In this document: in pieces, positions 1 to 8,040 of the stretch
Layout of the letters: each line of letters begins with the position of its first letter
Position numbering within the stretch: position 1 is the first letter of the stretch
NCBI RefSeq assembly: GCF_001742305.1
Contig: NZ_MJAT01000007.1
Location: forward strand, 1 to 48,654
From: Desulfuribacillus stibiiarsenatis
GTDB lineage: Bacteria > Bacillota > Bacilli > Desulfuribacillales > Desulfuribacillaceae
Direction: 5' to 3'
Length of the DNA: 48,654 nucleotides
Position numbers and translations under genes: made by a program
The notes under the pieces: generated by a model
Database searches by the model: none
The model's input: only the letters and a program-made list of their open reading frames with translations
Told to the model about the DNA's origin: nothing

Positions 1-157
1 GGTATTTATCTACAGTTCTTCTGTCTACCTGGAACTTCCTTGCTAATTCACTTTTGTTTATTTTCATATTGAGATTCTCCATGAGAAGTTTCAGTTTTGG
101 TAAATCTGAGAGTCTAGTAATTTCAATTTCTGTTGTTATGTCTAGTTTTACATGCAT
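1..157 (-). CDS. istA: IS21-family transposase IstA, N-terminal part (cut by window edge)
   Basis: Reading leftward from an ATG at 157, about 52 codons are visible before the window ends. The translation starts MHVKLDITTEIEITRLSDLP and contains a helix-turn-helix region with the LARKFQVDRRTVDKY signature typical of the DNA-binding N-terminus of IS21-family IstA transposases. A GGGGTG motif lies about 6 bases upstream of the ATG. The catalytic DDE domain and the partner ATPase istB would be to the left, outside the window, so whether the element is intact cannot be judged. IS21 transposases act on the short repeats at the element ends; two such repeats lie immediately upstream (194-232). Confidence 0.85.
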   Translation of the reverse strand, partial: MHVKLDITTEIEITRLSDLPKLKLLMENLNMKINKSELARKFQVDRRTVDKY

Positions 158-193
158 ACATTTCACCCCATAACCAGTATGCATGTAGGGTTG

Positions 194-240
194 AAAATTG
201 TACATTCTTATTCAATCAATTTTGTACATTATTAGCCTAG
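194..240. mobile_element. terminal region of the IS21-like element with subterminal repeats
   Basis: Two near-identical direct repeats sit here, GAAAATTGTACATTCTT (from 194) and CAATTTTGTACATTATT (to 232), 22 bases apart. Multiple subterminal repeats between the tip and istA are typical of IS21-family ends. The exact tip is not resolved: it could be the TGTACA near 224-229 or lie further right, up to the TGTATAAA (minus strand) that contains the stop codon of the helicase gene. No target-site duplication can be checked because the other end is outside the window. Confidence 0.6.
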
Positions 241-243
241 CAT

Positions 244-2844
244 TTATACATCCATATCCCGCGAAAACTTTTGTTGCAATATATCAAAGTTGTCCTTGTA
301 ATGAATGACGATATTTACACGTGGAGCAACCTTCGCTTCTTGGGAAAAATCGAATAATTCGCCCTTATAGAATTTCCACTTAAATTGTGGAAAAGACAGG
401 GTACCGTAATTCTCTTCCCACATCTTAGCCATATCGAATTCGTAAATATTACCTGTATCAGTAATAACCGTGTCGCCTGCCCACTGGTTTTTGCTCAGTA
501 CAATCCTTGGTGGGACCTTATTAATTATCACGGCATATTGCTTGTATTTAGCTAAAAATTCACTTTCTATTTCCATAGGAACATTAATGAAGTTTTTGGT
601 ATAAACGCTTTTCGGCCTTACAATAACAACAGGGAATCCATATTTATCTTCTAGGTCTTTTGAAATGAGAAGTAATCCGTTTTTGACTTTATTCTCGAGT
701 TCTTGCTCTGAAAACAGATAGCTAAACATATCCGGTGATATGAGGAAGTTTCTACTCTTTTTCTCCCTTTGGATATGATAGAGTTTACCAATGATTTCTT
801 TCAGTTGATATTGTTTCATTCCAGATAGGCCATGGAGCATTCTCACATACTTCATGTCCTTGTCTGTGAAATCTGTTGTCGCAAGTCCCGAAATCGCCTC
901 TTTTCTTGCTACCCTACCAATTTCCTGAACATAGTCTGCTAGATTTCCCGTAGGAGCAAAATGATAAACAACTTCAATGTCACTGATATCAACACCCATG
1001 CCGAAGGCTTTGGTTGCTATCATGATACGGCTATTTCCATATTTGAATGCCTCTTGGGCCGCTTGTCGTTCTTCGGCATCTATACCTGCGTGGTACATAC
1101 TAACTTTTCTTTGTGTGTGTTCATCCAGTGCATTGTAAATGTCATTGACCTGTTTTTTATATGGACAATAGACTATGGCCTTTTTGTTTTCTGATAGAAA
1201 TTGCTGTATGCGTTCTCTTGTTTTCTCTATCTTAAAATCATCAACACTACCCTCTATTGACCGATGGGAATAGCTATGAATTTCAAATCCTATGTTATCC
1301 CTTCTAACATAGCCTAAGTATAAGTTATGGTTCCTTAAATTCAGGCTGGTAATGGTATCGAAGACCATATCCTCTGAACCCATATACACCGCCGTTGCTG
1401 TCAAGCATAATACAGGAAACTTCTTCTGATTAGCGACACGCATTTTATATAGGTAGTTACTCATAAACCAATAATCGGCACGAAAATCCCTTCCCCATGT
1501 CGTAACTAAATGTGCTTCATCTATTACAAATAGGCCTATTATTCGCTCGCCTATGATGTTCTCAATACTTGTTCCTAGTAGGAGTTCTGGAGATAAATAA
1601 ATTAATGAAATTTCTCCTTCTTTTATTTTATTGATCCTTGTTTCCTTTTCCTGAAAGGATATATCGGAGTTAATGCTTGTAACATAGGATATTCCATGCT
1701 CTTCCTGTAGTTTGAGTACTTGGTCTAACATGAGTGCTTTCAATGGAGTAACTACGATGGTAACTGCATTATGCTTCTCTGCTAAATGAATGGCTGGCAC
1801 TTGAAAAAGCAATGACTTTCCAGCGCCTGTTGGAGCTGTAACAAATATGTCGCTCCATTCCTCACTGCTATCTAACGCTTTAACGGATTGTTGTATTATG
1901 TCTGATATGATATGTCCCTGCGAAATATTGATTAAGTCGTTCGTATAATCTGGATTCCGATAGAATTTCAATTCGCGAAATGAACATTCTTTTCCCCAGT
2001 ATTGATGCAGAATAGGAAGATGCTTATTTTCGTCAAGTCCTTCAAATTGGCTGAATTGGTTATGTTTAATTACCGTTAAACGAGCGTTGGATTTTTGATA
2101 TAGGTAGGCAACTGAAGTTATTCTGCAAAGATCCTTTTCTGCATTTATAATCAGTTGAACATCTTGATATTGGCCATCCCTTTGTAGCCGATCCTTAAAG
2201 AGTACGAATTCAGCTTCTGACACAGATATTACTCGTGTGTTGGCCCTTTTATCCTCAAAATATATAGACTCTACGTCTTCTTGATCAGGATAGAAATTTA
2301 TATTTTCAACCTCTTGATCTACGTGTCTATTTATGTACGCCACACCAATATGGTCATTGGAATATTTAATAGCGTGACTAAACAAACGGGTGTAGTCTTG
2401 AATATTACTGTCAGCTTCTGTCTTTTCACTGTTAAAGTATTGTAGAAGTTTGTCTTTGACCGTTTGTTCGATATCTACAATGTAGTAACGATCAAACAGG
2501 TTGTTATCTACAACTATAACATCGCCCTCGAATTGTTCTTTAATGTCATTGATAGATTCGCTTAATAACAAGAACTCCTCATAGTAGCCCCAGGTTACTT
2601 TTTTGTCTATCGTATAGAATAACCTCGGTAAATTTCTACTGTTTTCAATGAGTTTGGGGATATTTATATATCTGTCATCTGATGTGTTGGTATTTGATTG
2701 AAATTGATTAGGCTCAATACGAAGAACTTCTTGATAAAATATGTTGCTAAACCCTTTGAAAAATACTAACGTCCTGGTGCTTTTATGATTCCATTCTGCA
2801 AACAATTCTACTAATCTTTCAGATATTGCTACTGGTAATGTCAT
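244..2844 (-). CDS. Divergent RecQ-like DEAH-box DNA helicase, accessory type, possibly 3'-truncated
   Basis: 866 residues from the ATG at 2844, chosen because AAAGGGTGG lies 6-7 bases upstream; a longer TTG-initiated version (2913) has no SD. About 330 N-terminal residues match nothing I recognise. They are followed by a superfamily-2 core: Walker A PTGAGKS (338-344), DEAH box (442-445), LTATA motif III (481-485) and motif VI QEIGRVARK (about 640-648), with the RecQ-like FGMGVDISDI segment. The Cys-rich zinc-binding and HRDC domains of housekeeping RecQ are missing. RecQ-like helicases with large extra N-termini occur in defence or DNA-modification loci, and the neighbours here fit that. The stop codon falls at the border of the IS21 element, so the last residues may come from the IS. 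Function beyond ATP-dependent DNA unwinding is inferred. Confidence 0.8.
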   Translation of the reverse strand: MTLPVAISERLVELFAEWNHKSTRTLVFFKGFSNIFYQEVLRIEPNQFQSNTNTSDDRYINIPKLIENSRNLPRLFYTIDKKVTWGYYEEFLLLSESINDIKEQFEGDVIVVDNNLFDRYYIVDIEQTVKDKLLQYFNSEKTEADSNIQDYTRLFSHAIKYSNDHIGVAYINRHVDQEVENINFYPDQEDVESIYFEDKRANTRVISVSEAEFVLFKDRLQRDGQYQDVQLIINAEKDLCRITSVAYLYQKSNARLTVIKHNQFSQFEGLDENKHLPILHQYWGKECSFRELKFYRNPDYTNDLINISQGHIISDIIQQSVKALDSSEEWSDIFVTAPTGAGKSLLFQVPAIHLAEKHNAVTIVVTPLKALMLDQVLKLQEEHGISYVTSINSDISFQEKETRINKIKEGEISLIYLSPELLLGTSIENIIGERIIGLFVIDEAHLVTTWGRDFRADYWFMSNYLYKMRVANQKKFPVLCLTATAVYMGSEDMVFDTITSLNLRNHNLYLGYVRRDNIGFEIHSYSHRSIEGSVDDFKIEKTRERIQQFLSENKKAIVYCPYKKQVNDIYNALDEHTQRKVSMYHAGIDAEERQAAQEAFKYGNSRIMIATKAFGMGVDISDIEVVYHFAPTGNLADYVQEIGRVARKEAISGLATTDFTDKDMKYVRMLHGLSGMKQYQLKEIIGKLYHIQREKKSRNFLISPDMFSYLFSEQELENKVKNGLLLISKDLEDKYGFPVVIVRPKSVYTKNFINVPMEIESEFLAKYKQYAVIINKVPPRIVLSKNQWAGDTVITDTGNIYEFDMAKMWEENYGTLSFPQFKWKFYKGELFDFSQEAKVAPRVNIVIHYKDNFDILQQKFSRDMDV

Positions 2845-3046
2845 TATGATCCACCCTTTGTAAACGTATAATGTTTCCTTCTCCAACAGAAATGAAAATT
2901 CCTTCCATTTCAAGAAAATATTAATTACGTGTGTCTTTGCCGTTATGAATTAGTTTTGCTGATATCGTAGCAATTGGACACTGACAATATTCCGTCAGCG
3001 AATGTTAGTTCTTTTTGTTTAGTTTCTAACATGTGTTTTAGTGTAA

Positions 3047-3073
3047 ATAAAAACTCCCTCAAAATAAGGGAGT
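3047..3073 (-). terminator. Rho-independent terminator of the 3128-3610 gene
   Basis: ACTCCCT (3053-3059) pairs with AGGGAGT (3067-3073). Read on the minus strand the stem is followed by TTTTTATTT. It lies about 55 bases past the stop codon of the nuclease-like gene, which separates that gene from the helicase transcript. Confidence 0.8.
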
Positions 3074-3127
3074 GAAATTGATAATAGTAAAACTAATCTT
3101 TTTCATTATAAAGTTATTCATCAGTAA

Positions 3128-3610
3128 TTACACAACTATAAACTCATCGTAGTAAAACTTATCTTTAATAAATGCTGCTAATAGATAACTTTCTTCTGTT
3201 ACTCCTCGGAAAAGACATGCAGATTCTTTTAATTTTATCCTTATTATTTCGAAGTGATTTAGACCTTTACATTGCATAATCATAATTTTGTATTTTGCTT
3301 TGCTTTGGATTAGTTTTTCGTAGTCTTCCATGATTCGCTGCTCATTGCCCCATTCACTTTCTGCCACTAGTTCTACAGACTCTAATATTTGGCTTTGCGA
3401 ACTATATTTTAACCATGAAACGTCATACATCCATTCACCATTTGTAGCATTTTTCACCGAGGCACAAGTTACGTATTTATGCTGATTACCTATTTCAACT
3501 AGTTTGGATAATATTTCTTTTGTCCAAACATTATCAGGTTCGTTTTTAAGAAGTAACCTGCCACAAGTATCACTTAATTCTCTTTTGATTCCTTCTAAAA
3601 TATTGTACAT
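3128..3610 (-). CDS. Uncharacterised 160-aa protein, possibly PD-(D/E)XK nuclease-like
   Basis: ATG start with AAGGAG about 7 bases upstream. No signal peptide or membrane segment. The central stretch has alternating hydrophobic strands with acidic residues: D63 in a WMYDVSW context, E84 and E86 in LVAESEWG, then a helix containing D96. A D...(E)xE arrangement on a beta-strand followed by a helix resembles the core of small restriction-endonuclease-fold proteins, but the classical catalytic Lys is not evident, so the nuclease idea is only a suggestion. It lies between a RecQ-like helicase and a domain normally attached to HNH endonucleases, and has its own terminator. It could equally be a non-catalytic defence accessory protein. 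Confidence 0.6.
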   Translation of the reverse strand: MYNILEGIKRELSDTCGRLLLKNEPDNVWTKEILSKLVEIGNQHKYVTCASVKNATNGEWMYDVSWLKYSSQSQILESVELVAESEWGNEQRIMEDYEKLIQSKAKYKIMIMQCKGLNHFEIIRIKLKESACLFRGVTEESYLLAAFIKDKFYYDEFIVV

Positions 3611-3714
3611 AATCTATCTCCTTGTTCTTTTTCTAATATAAAATTATCACAGTCTCGATACATTTTTCGTGAGTACACACAGTCTTTATTCAATTGATTA
3701 TGTATATTTTCAAT

Positions 3715-4089
3715 TCACCCGTACGCTCTAAGTTGATTTTTCATTTCATCAACGATTTGTTGGTAACCCGTTAAATTTCCTTTGCCCAAAGTTGAATAGT
3801 AGTTTATATGCTTTTCTGCTGCACTTAATGCCTTCAACCATACTTCGTTACCATAATCTCTTCTGATACTCTCTAATAGATACTTATTTGTAGCGTTGTT
3901 AAATGCCCTTTTATATACTTTACCATCCATCATAGCTAGAAAAATGGTTATAAAGTCTTGAGCCGAACCTTCGTTCATACCCGTTCTTTGGGCTATTAAA
4001 ATTTTACCTTCCACCCTAGAATAAACACCCGAAAAGACTTTTTTTGCTATTTCATAAGCCCCTTCGCTCATTTCAATTGTAATTTTCAA
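3715..4089 (-). CDS. Standalone domain resembling the N-terminus of HNH/5mC-type restriction endonucleases
   Basis: 124 residues from a TTG start at 4089 that has GGAGGG 8 bases upstream and directly abuts the TAA stop of the preceding small gene, implying translational coupling. The segments GMNEGSAQDFI, FLAMMDGKVYKRAFNNAT and ALSAAEKHINYYSTLGKGN resemble a helical domain I recall at the N-terminus of HNH endonuclease-like proteins ('MN..SA.DYI..F..MM.GK.Y.R.'). Here the protein stops after that domain; no HNH or other catalytic motif follows in any frame before 3714. It is either a fragment of a longer enzyme or a free-standing binding domain. The assignment rests on remembered family patterns, not on a search. 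Confidence 0.55.
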   Translation of the reverse strand: MKITIEMSEGAYEIAKKVFSGVYSRVEGKILIAQRTGMNEGSAQDFITIFLAMMDGKVYKRAFNNATNKYLLESIRRDYGNEVWLKALSAAEKHINYYSTLGKGNLTGYQQIVDEMKNQLRAYG

Positions 4090-4263
4090 TTATAACCCTC
4101 CACTTTTCATTAACTTCCTCAACGTTCTGCCTGTAACTTTTCCAGCAGCTCTTCGGGCAATTCTTTTACCAACTGTACCTCTTTTTACAGTGTTAATGTC
4201 TCCAAGTATTTTTGCGATTCCATAAAGAGCTTTGCGAACTTTATTGATGCTCAAGTCTAACAC
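4090..4263 (-). CDS. Small basic protein (57 aa), conserved-looking, function unknown
   Basis: A short reading frame from GTG at 4263 (a TTG 9 bases later is an alternative start) to TAA at 4090. The product contains INKVRKALYGIAKILGDINT followed by KRGTVGKRIARRAAGKVTGR and is strongly basic, with Lys/Arg-rich helices and no Cys or Asp/Glu clusters. Similar tiny proteins are annotated as hypothetical in other Firmicutes. The stop codon touches the TTG start of the next gene, so the two are likely co-translated. The SD is weak (AAGG 3 bases before GTG). A nucleic-acid-binding role would fit the charge but is inference. Confidence 0.6.
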   Translation of the reverse strand: MLDLSINKVRKALYGIAKILGDINTVKRGTVGKRIARRAAGKVTGRTLRKLMKSGGL

Positions 4264-4353
4264 CAACCTTCATTGAGATAATCTTGTATTCTACTTATAT
4301 ATTTATATCCTACTAAAATAATAATGACATAAGTCTGTCAGTGAACAAATGTT

Positions 4354-5316
4354 TTATATTTCGTATAAATTTAACCATTTCCGCAAGGATTCCTTCTGCT
4401 TTTCTCTATAGTAAGCTGGCTCGAAAATTTGTGCATCCGGACCATATTGATTTAACCACTGGAGGAATTCCCGCGCACTATTGACTGTTATTTGAAAGAT
4501 GATTGATCCGTCTGATTGTTTCGTAATTTTGGGTATTACAAACAGTTCTTCTTCGAGAATATACCTAGCTACATCTAGAGAAAATCGAATTTTAAAATGG
4601 ATGGATTCTTCTCCTCGCTCTATGGACCAAGTATTTTTCAAATATGCGTGTAAATCAAAGTTATTCATCTGGTAAGTTGTAGGAAGTACATTTAACCTTT
4701 TAAAACGGCTCACGCGGAATGTTCGAATTCCTTTGGCACGATGGCAGTATCCTATTAGGTAGAAGCGATGTTCCCTCGGTACTAAGTAGTATGGATCAAT
4801 CGTTCGAGTCGTTGTCTCATCACGGCTTTGGGTGTGATAGATGGTTTCAATCTGCTTATTTTCTAAAATGGCTTGAACGATGTCTTCTAAGTACATTGTT
4901 TTTGTATCTGATGAAGTAGATCTACCCATATAAAACAGTGTATTAATTCGTTTCGCTAGATCTATGGACTTTGCTTGCTTTTCTTTATATGCCGTTGCCA
5001 TGACTTTGTCGTACGCATTGAGTAGTGCTGGGGTATTGTCCTTCATATCTAGAATAATTGAATGAAGTAATGCAAAGGCCAATGTTTCATCATCCGTCCA
5101 ATCTAATGGATAGAGGGAAAAATTACTATTGTAACGATATCCTTTTCCATAGCCTTCACAGGTAATAGGAATATGGGCTGCCGATAAATAATCTAAATCG
5201 CGAAAAATAGTACGCTCCGTGGTCTCACATCGCACTGCCAGTTCCTTTGACCGTATTCCTGGTTTTGACTGTACAAGTGTTATAATCTTTAGTAAGCGTA
5301 TGAGCTGTTCTTTCAC
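4354..5316 (-). CDS. WYL-domain transcriptional regulator (DeoR/YafY type)
   Basis: 320 residues from a GTG at 5316, chosen because AGGAGG lies 6 bases upstream; an earlier in-frame ATG (5343) precedes the SD and is unlikely. An N-terminal HTH_11-type winged helix (about residues 1-60, with RSKELAVRCETTERTIFRDL) is followed by a WYL domain (about 140-210) containing YYLVPREHRFYLIGYC and the TFRVSRF motif that binds ligands or nucleic acid in this family. WYL regulators often control DNA-damage or defence loci, and this one lies next to the helicase/nuclease-like patch, transcribed in the same direction. The target is unknown. Confidence 0.9.
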   Translation of the reverse strand: MKEQLIRLLKIITLVQSKPGIRSKELAVRCETTERTIFRDLDYLSAAHIPITCEGYGKGYRYNSNFSLYPLDWTDDETLAFALLHSIILDMKDNTPALLNAYDKVMATAYKEKQAKSIDLAKRINTLFYMGRSTSSDTKTMYLEDIVQAILENKQIETIYHTQSRDETTTRTIDPYYLVPREHRFYLIGYCHRAKGIRTFRVSRFKRLNVLPTTYQMNNFDLHAYLKNTWSIERGEESIHFKIRFSLDVARYILEEELFVIPKITKQSDGSIIFQITVNSAREFLQWLNQYGPDAQIFEPAYYREKQKESLRKWLNLYEI

Positions 5317-5445
5317 GAGAAACCTCCTATTTGTTCTAAACATAGTTATTTATGCCTAATAATATTTAATATTCTTAATTTCATGTGATATCAAATTCGC
5401 CACTTATTGCCATTTCCCTTTTAATTATAGAAATTATTTACAAAT

Positions 5446-5474
5446 AGACGCCTTGTTTGTGAGACAAGACGTCT
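5446..5474. terminator. Imperfect hairpin, possible terminator
   Basis: AGACG-c-CTTGT (5446-5456) pairs with ACAAG-a-CGTCT (5464-5474) with a single mismatch. The T-run on the minus strand after it is poor, so it may be a weak terminator for the 5493-6140 gene or a processing hairpin. The rest of 5317-5492 holds nothing I can identify except the upstream region of the WYL gene. Confidence 0.4.
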
Positions 5475-5492
5475 AAATATATCCTTAATGAT

Positions 5493-6140
5493 TTAAAATG
5501 TGTGGGTTGCTACATCTATTCTTTTTGATGCTTCAACAACCCTTTGCAGTGCCGCCTTATGGGTGTATAACGCCTCTGCAATATCTAGCAACCATTCTCT
5601 GCTGAAATCTCTCTCTATTATACTTCTCGTTCTAGGATCTCTAATATGCCTTAGTGCATTTCGTTGATTTCTACAGATCTCATAGTTGCTCTTATAAGAC
5701 CATTCCTGATTTGATAAGAGTTGAAGGCAACAATCAAAAATGATTGCATCACTTTTGTTATAGAAACTCAATCTCGGCCTTCTTGTTCCGTGACCATCAC
5801 AACTGAAATCTGTTCTTAGGCCTATTTCATTAACCCTTCTAACAATTCCAGCCATATACGTATCCATGATTTTTATATCATCATGGGGCCCACCTTCAGC
5901 ACCTGTGTGTAATTGTTCTATGGCATTAAACCAAGTATCTTCATCCACTATTTCTTTAATTCTTAAACTTTGATAACCTGTTATTTCAAATGCAACACCT
6001 ACTGTTTGTAAAATTTTCATTAAATACTTCACGTTGTCTTCTGTTTCCATTTCAAGCTTAATTTCACTCTTTCCTATTTCAAAAACAAAACCACTTTTAA
6101 TCAATAGATTCTCCCAGCTTTTCAATAGAGTAGTTTCCAT
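5493..6140 (-). CDS. Uncharacterised soluble protein, 215 aa
   Basis: ATG at 6140 with AAAGG about 9 bases upstream; a TTG three codons earlier is possible. No membrane segment or signal peptide. Distinctive segments are HTGAEGGPHDDIKIMDTY (about residues 80-97) and TDFSCDGHG followed by an Arg-rich stretch (about 112-122). The clustered His, Asp and Cys residues look like a metal or nucleotide site. I do not recognise the family. The gene lies 53 bases downstream of the hydrolase gene in the same direction and may share its transcript. Confidence 0.6.
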   Translation of the reverse strand: METTLLKSWENLLIKSGFVFEIGKSEIKLEMETEDNVKYLMKILQTVGVAFEITGYQSLRIKEIVDEDTWFNAIEQLHTGAEGGPHDDIKIMDTYMAGIVRRVNEIGLRTDFSCDGHGTRRPRLSFYNKSDAIIFDCCLQLLSNQEWSYKSNYEICRNQRNALRHIRDPRTRSIIERDFSREWLLDIAEALYTHKAALQRVVEASKRIDVATHTF

Positions 6141-6193
6141 TCTTCTCAACCTTTCATGTTTTGAAATATTCTTCGTACTGTTGACTATTCAGA

Positions 6194-6982
6194 TTATGCG
6201 ATTTCATATCGATTCGATAGTGCAAATACATTCGGATTGTGGTTAATCAAATGTAATGCTTGTAATACAAAGTCTGATGTCTGTTGAGCATGTATTATGT
6301 TAAGTATTTCTCTATTAGTGTGTTCATTCTGGTATCCTACGGATAGATTAACAGAGTTAATACCTAATCTAGCATATACTGCTGTATCACTTAATCCACC
6401 AGTAGTTGCCTTCCAATCCTCCATACCAATAGATGTACTTACGTATTCATAGAAGTCTCCGACAGCCCGATGGCAAAACGTTGTGCTCCTATTATTGATG
6501 ACAATATCCCTTGAACCTCTACGATCTACTACAATGGCAGCATTGACGCCTTCAAGCCAATGTGGGTTTATCATGCTTGATCCAATGCACCCTACTTCTT
6601 CTTGGACGGTAAATGAGACCTTGATTGTTCCGTTGAATCTAGTAGACTCGACTCTTCTTAATACATCTAGTATTACTGCAATTCCTGCCCGATCATCTGC
6701 TCCGAGGATTCCTTCACTGGATGTTAGTATATCGCCTTCTCTAATAATCTCTCGATTGGAAGAGAATGTTCCTGCCGTGTCCATGTGGGCAGATAATAGA
6801 ATAGTCATGCCCTGTTGATTACCAACCTTTTTCTCAGCGAGAAGATTGCCAGCTTCGTCGTTCCAGTGAGAATCAACTAAGTTTTTTAGTGCTTGTGTTA
6901 GGTATTTTGTTACTTCCTGTTCTTGCCCACTTGCACCGTTGATTGATAGTAACTCTAGTAATTGTTGTTCGAATAGATTCAT
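6194..6982 (-). CDS. Zinc-dependent M20/M28/M42-like hydrolase (peptidase/deacylase), short form
   Basis: 262 residues; ATG with AGGAGG 8 bases upstream. The metal ligands of the di-zinc exopeptidase fold are present: H66 and D68 in SAHMDT, the bridging Asp in GADDRAG (96/97), the Glu pair in QEEVG (128-129), D153 in VVDRRG, and H221 in QNEHTN. Typical M20 and M42 enzymes are 340-400 residues with an inserted dimerisation or lid domain; this protein has only the catalytic core. Cytosolic, no signal peptide. Substrate unknown; an aminopeptidase or amide hydrolase is most likely. Probably co-transcribed with the 215-aa protein. Confidence 0.85.
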   Translation of the reverse strand: MNLFEQQLLELLSINGASGQEQEVTKYLTQALKNLVDSHWNDEAGNLLAEKKVGNQQGMTILLSAHMDTAGTFSSNREIIREGDILTSSEGILGADDRAGIAVILDVLRRVESTRFNGTIKVSFTVQEEVGCIGSSMINPHWLEGVNAAIVVDRRGSRDIVINNRSTTFCHRAVGDFYEYVSTSIGMEDWKATTGGLSDTAVYARLGINSVNLSVGYQNEHTNREILNIIHAQQTSDFVLQALHLINHNPNVFALSNRYEIA

Positions 6983-7024
6983 ATTGAAAACCTCCTATGT
7001 TTGATATCTTTATTAAAACAAAAA

Positions 7025-7048
7025 AGCCGTTACCAGGTGGTAACGGCT
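7025..7048 (-). terminator. Strong rho-independent terminator
   Basis: Perfect 10-bp stem AGCCGTTACC (7025-7034) with GGTAACGGCT (7039-7048) and a 4-base loop. On the minus strand it is followed by TTTTTTGTTTT. It ends the transcript of the TPR/winged-helix gene just upstream of the hydrolase gene. Confidence 0.92.
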
Positions 7049-7067
7049 CCTTAAAATATAAGGAAGT

Positions 7068-7916
7068 CTAAATAATCGTAAAAATTGCTATATTAATTTC
7101 AATGCTCCAAATATATCGCCCATTTACATTTATAATATATGAATTGTTCTCTACTGAATCTTTTAATATACTACGCAATTTCGCACGTATCTTACTTATA
7201 TTTTTTCTAATTGTTGAATCACCAAGATCTCTATTATTGTCGAGCCAAACAAATTCTTTTATTTGTTCTTTAGAGACTGGTTCATTGTGTTGTAATAGAA
7301 GTTGTAAAATCCTTGCTTCTACAGGTTGGATTGTAATAGTTTTTTGGTTATATTGTACATAAGGACCTTGTTGTGTATTATCCAATATCAATATATGCCT
7401 ATTATCAATATCTTCTAAGAATTCATCCCGACCCTCAGAGTCATATAACTTTCGTTCTCCTTTATTGGTTACTAATAAATATGGCTTATTCGGAGAACTG
7501 TTCATAGATGCAATAGCATTCTCGATCAATGTGATTTCTAGATACCCTAACTTTTCATTTAATTTCACAGCCTTAGTAATGTACTCCTGACCTTTACTAT
7601 CTTGCAAGTTTCTTGAATAACTAACAGCTAATAAGCAGTATAATTTTATCTTTCTAACATCAGACAGTTCATCAAAACGCTGTAACGCAATAGCTGTTTC
7701 TCCGTCCTCAATAACTGCCATATCATCACCATACAACTTGGCAATATGGGCTAAATGAAAATATGGCCTTGGATTTTGGGGATCTATGTTTCTCGCTAAC
7801 CAAAGATGTTCTGAAGCTTTTTGATATTCACTTTTCTTTTTTCGAAAGTAGGCTAGCTCCACATGTATTTCAGCTAACTCCATTCTATATTGCAATTGGT
7901 TATCAGGGTCAGCCAT
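7068..7916 (-). CDS. TPR-like protein with C-terminal winged-helix (OmpR/SARP-type) DNA-binding domain; start uncertain
   Basis: 282 residues from the ATG at 7916. Residues 1-130 are TPR-like helical repeats (YQKASEHLWLARNIDPQNPR is typical). The region from about 190 to 275 is a transcriptional-regulator winged helix (ARILQLLLQHNEPVSKEQIK, then DSTIRKNISKIRAKLR). The open frame continues 36 codons further 5' with a plausible continuation of the TPR region (SWYVEGVEIIEEL) up to a perfect AGGAGG at 8033-8038. Between that SD and 7916 there is no in-frame ATG, GTG or TTG; an ACG sits at the ideal spacing (8022-8024). Translation may start at ACG, or an ATG may have mutated; the ATG at 7916 with GAGGA upstream is the conservative choice. 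Likely a regulator fed by protein-protein contacts. Confidence 0.75.
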   Translation of the reverse strand: MADPDNQLQYRMELAEIHVELAYFRKKKSEYQKASEHLWLARNIDPQNPRPYFHLAHIAKLYGDDMAVIEDGETAIALQRFDELSDVRKIKLYCLLAVSYSRNLQDSKGQEYITKAVKLNEKLGYLEITLIENAIASMNSSPNKPYLLVTNKGERKLYDSEGRDEFLEDIDNRHILILDNTQQGPYVQYNQKTITIQPVEARILQLLLQHNEPVSKEQIKEFVWLDNNRDLGDSTIRKNISKIRAKLRSILKDSVENNSYIINVNGRYIWSIEINIAIFTII

Positions 7917-8040
7917 GATAAGTTCCTCAATAATCTCTACTCCTTCTACGTACCAAGACTGGGTAAATAGTTGCTTGTCAGACCATTGACGCTTTTGCTC
8001 TTTTAATATATGTACCTTGTTCGTAAGAACCCCCTCCTAT

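Noticed and set aside
244-2844. Housekeeping RecQ
   Set aside because: The zinc-binding cysteines and HRDC domain are missing, and the long N-terminus is atypical.
2845-2913. N-terminal extension of the helicase from a TTG at 2913
   Set aside because: No SD before it, while the ATG at 2844 has AAAGGGTGG at good spacing.
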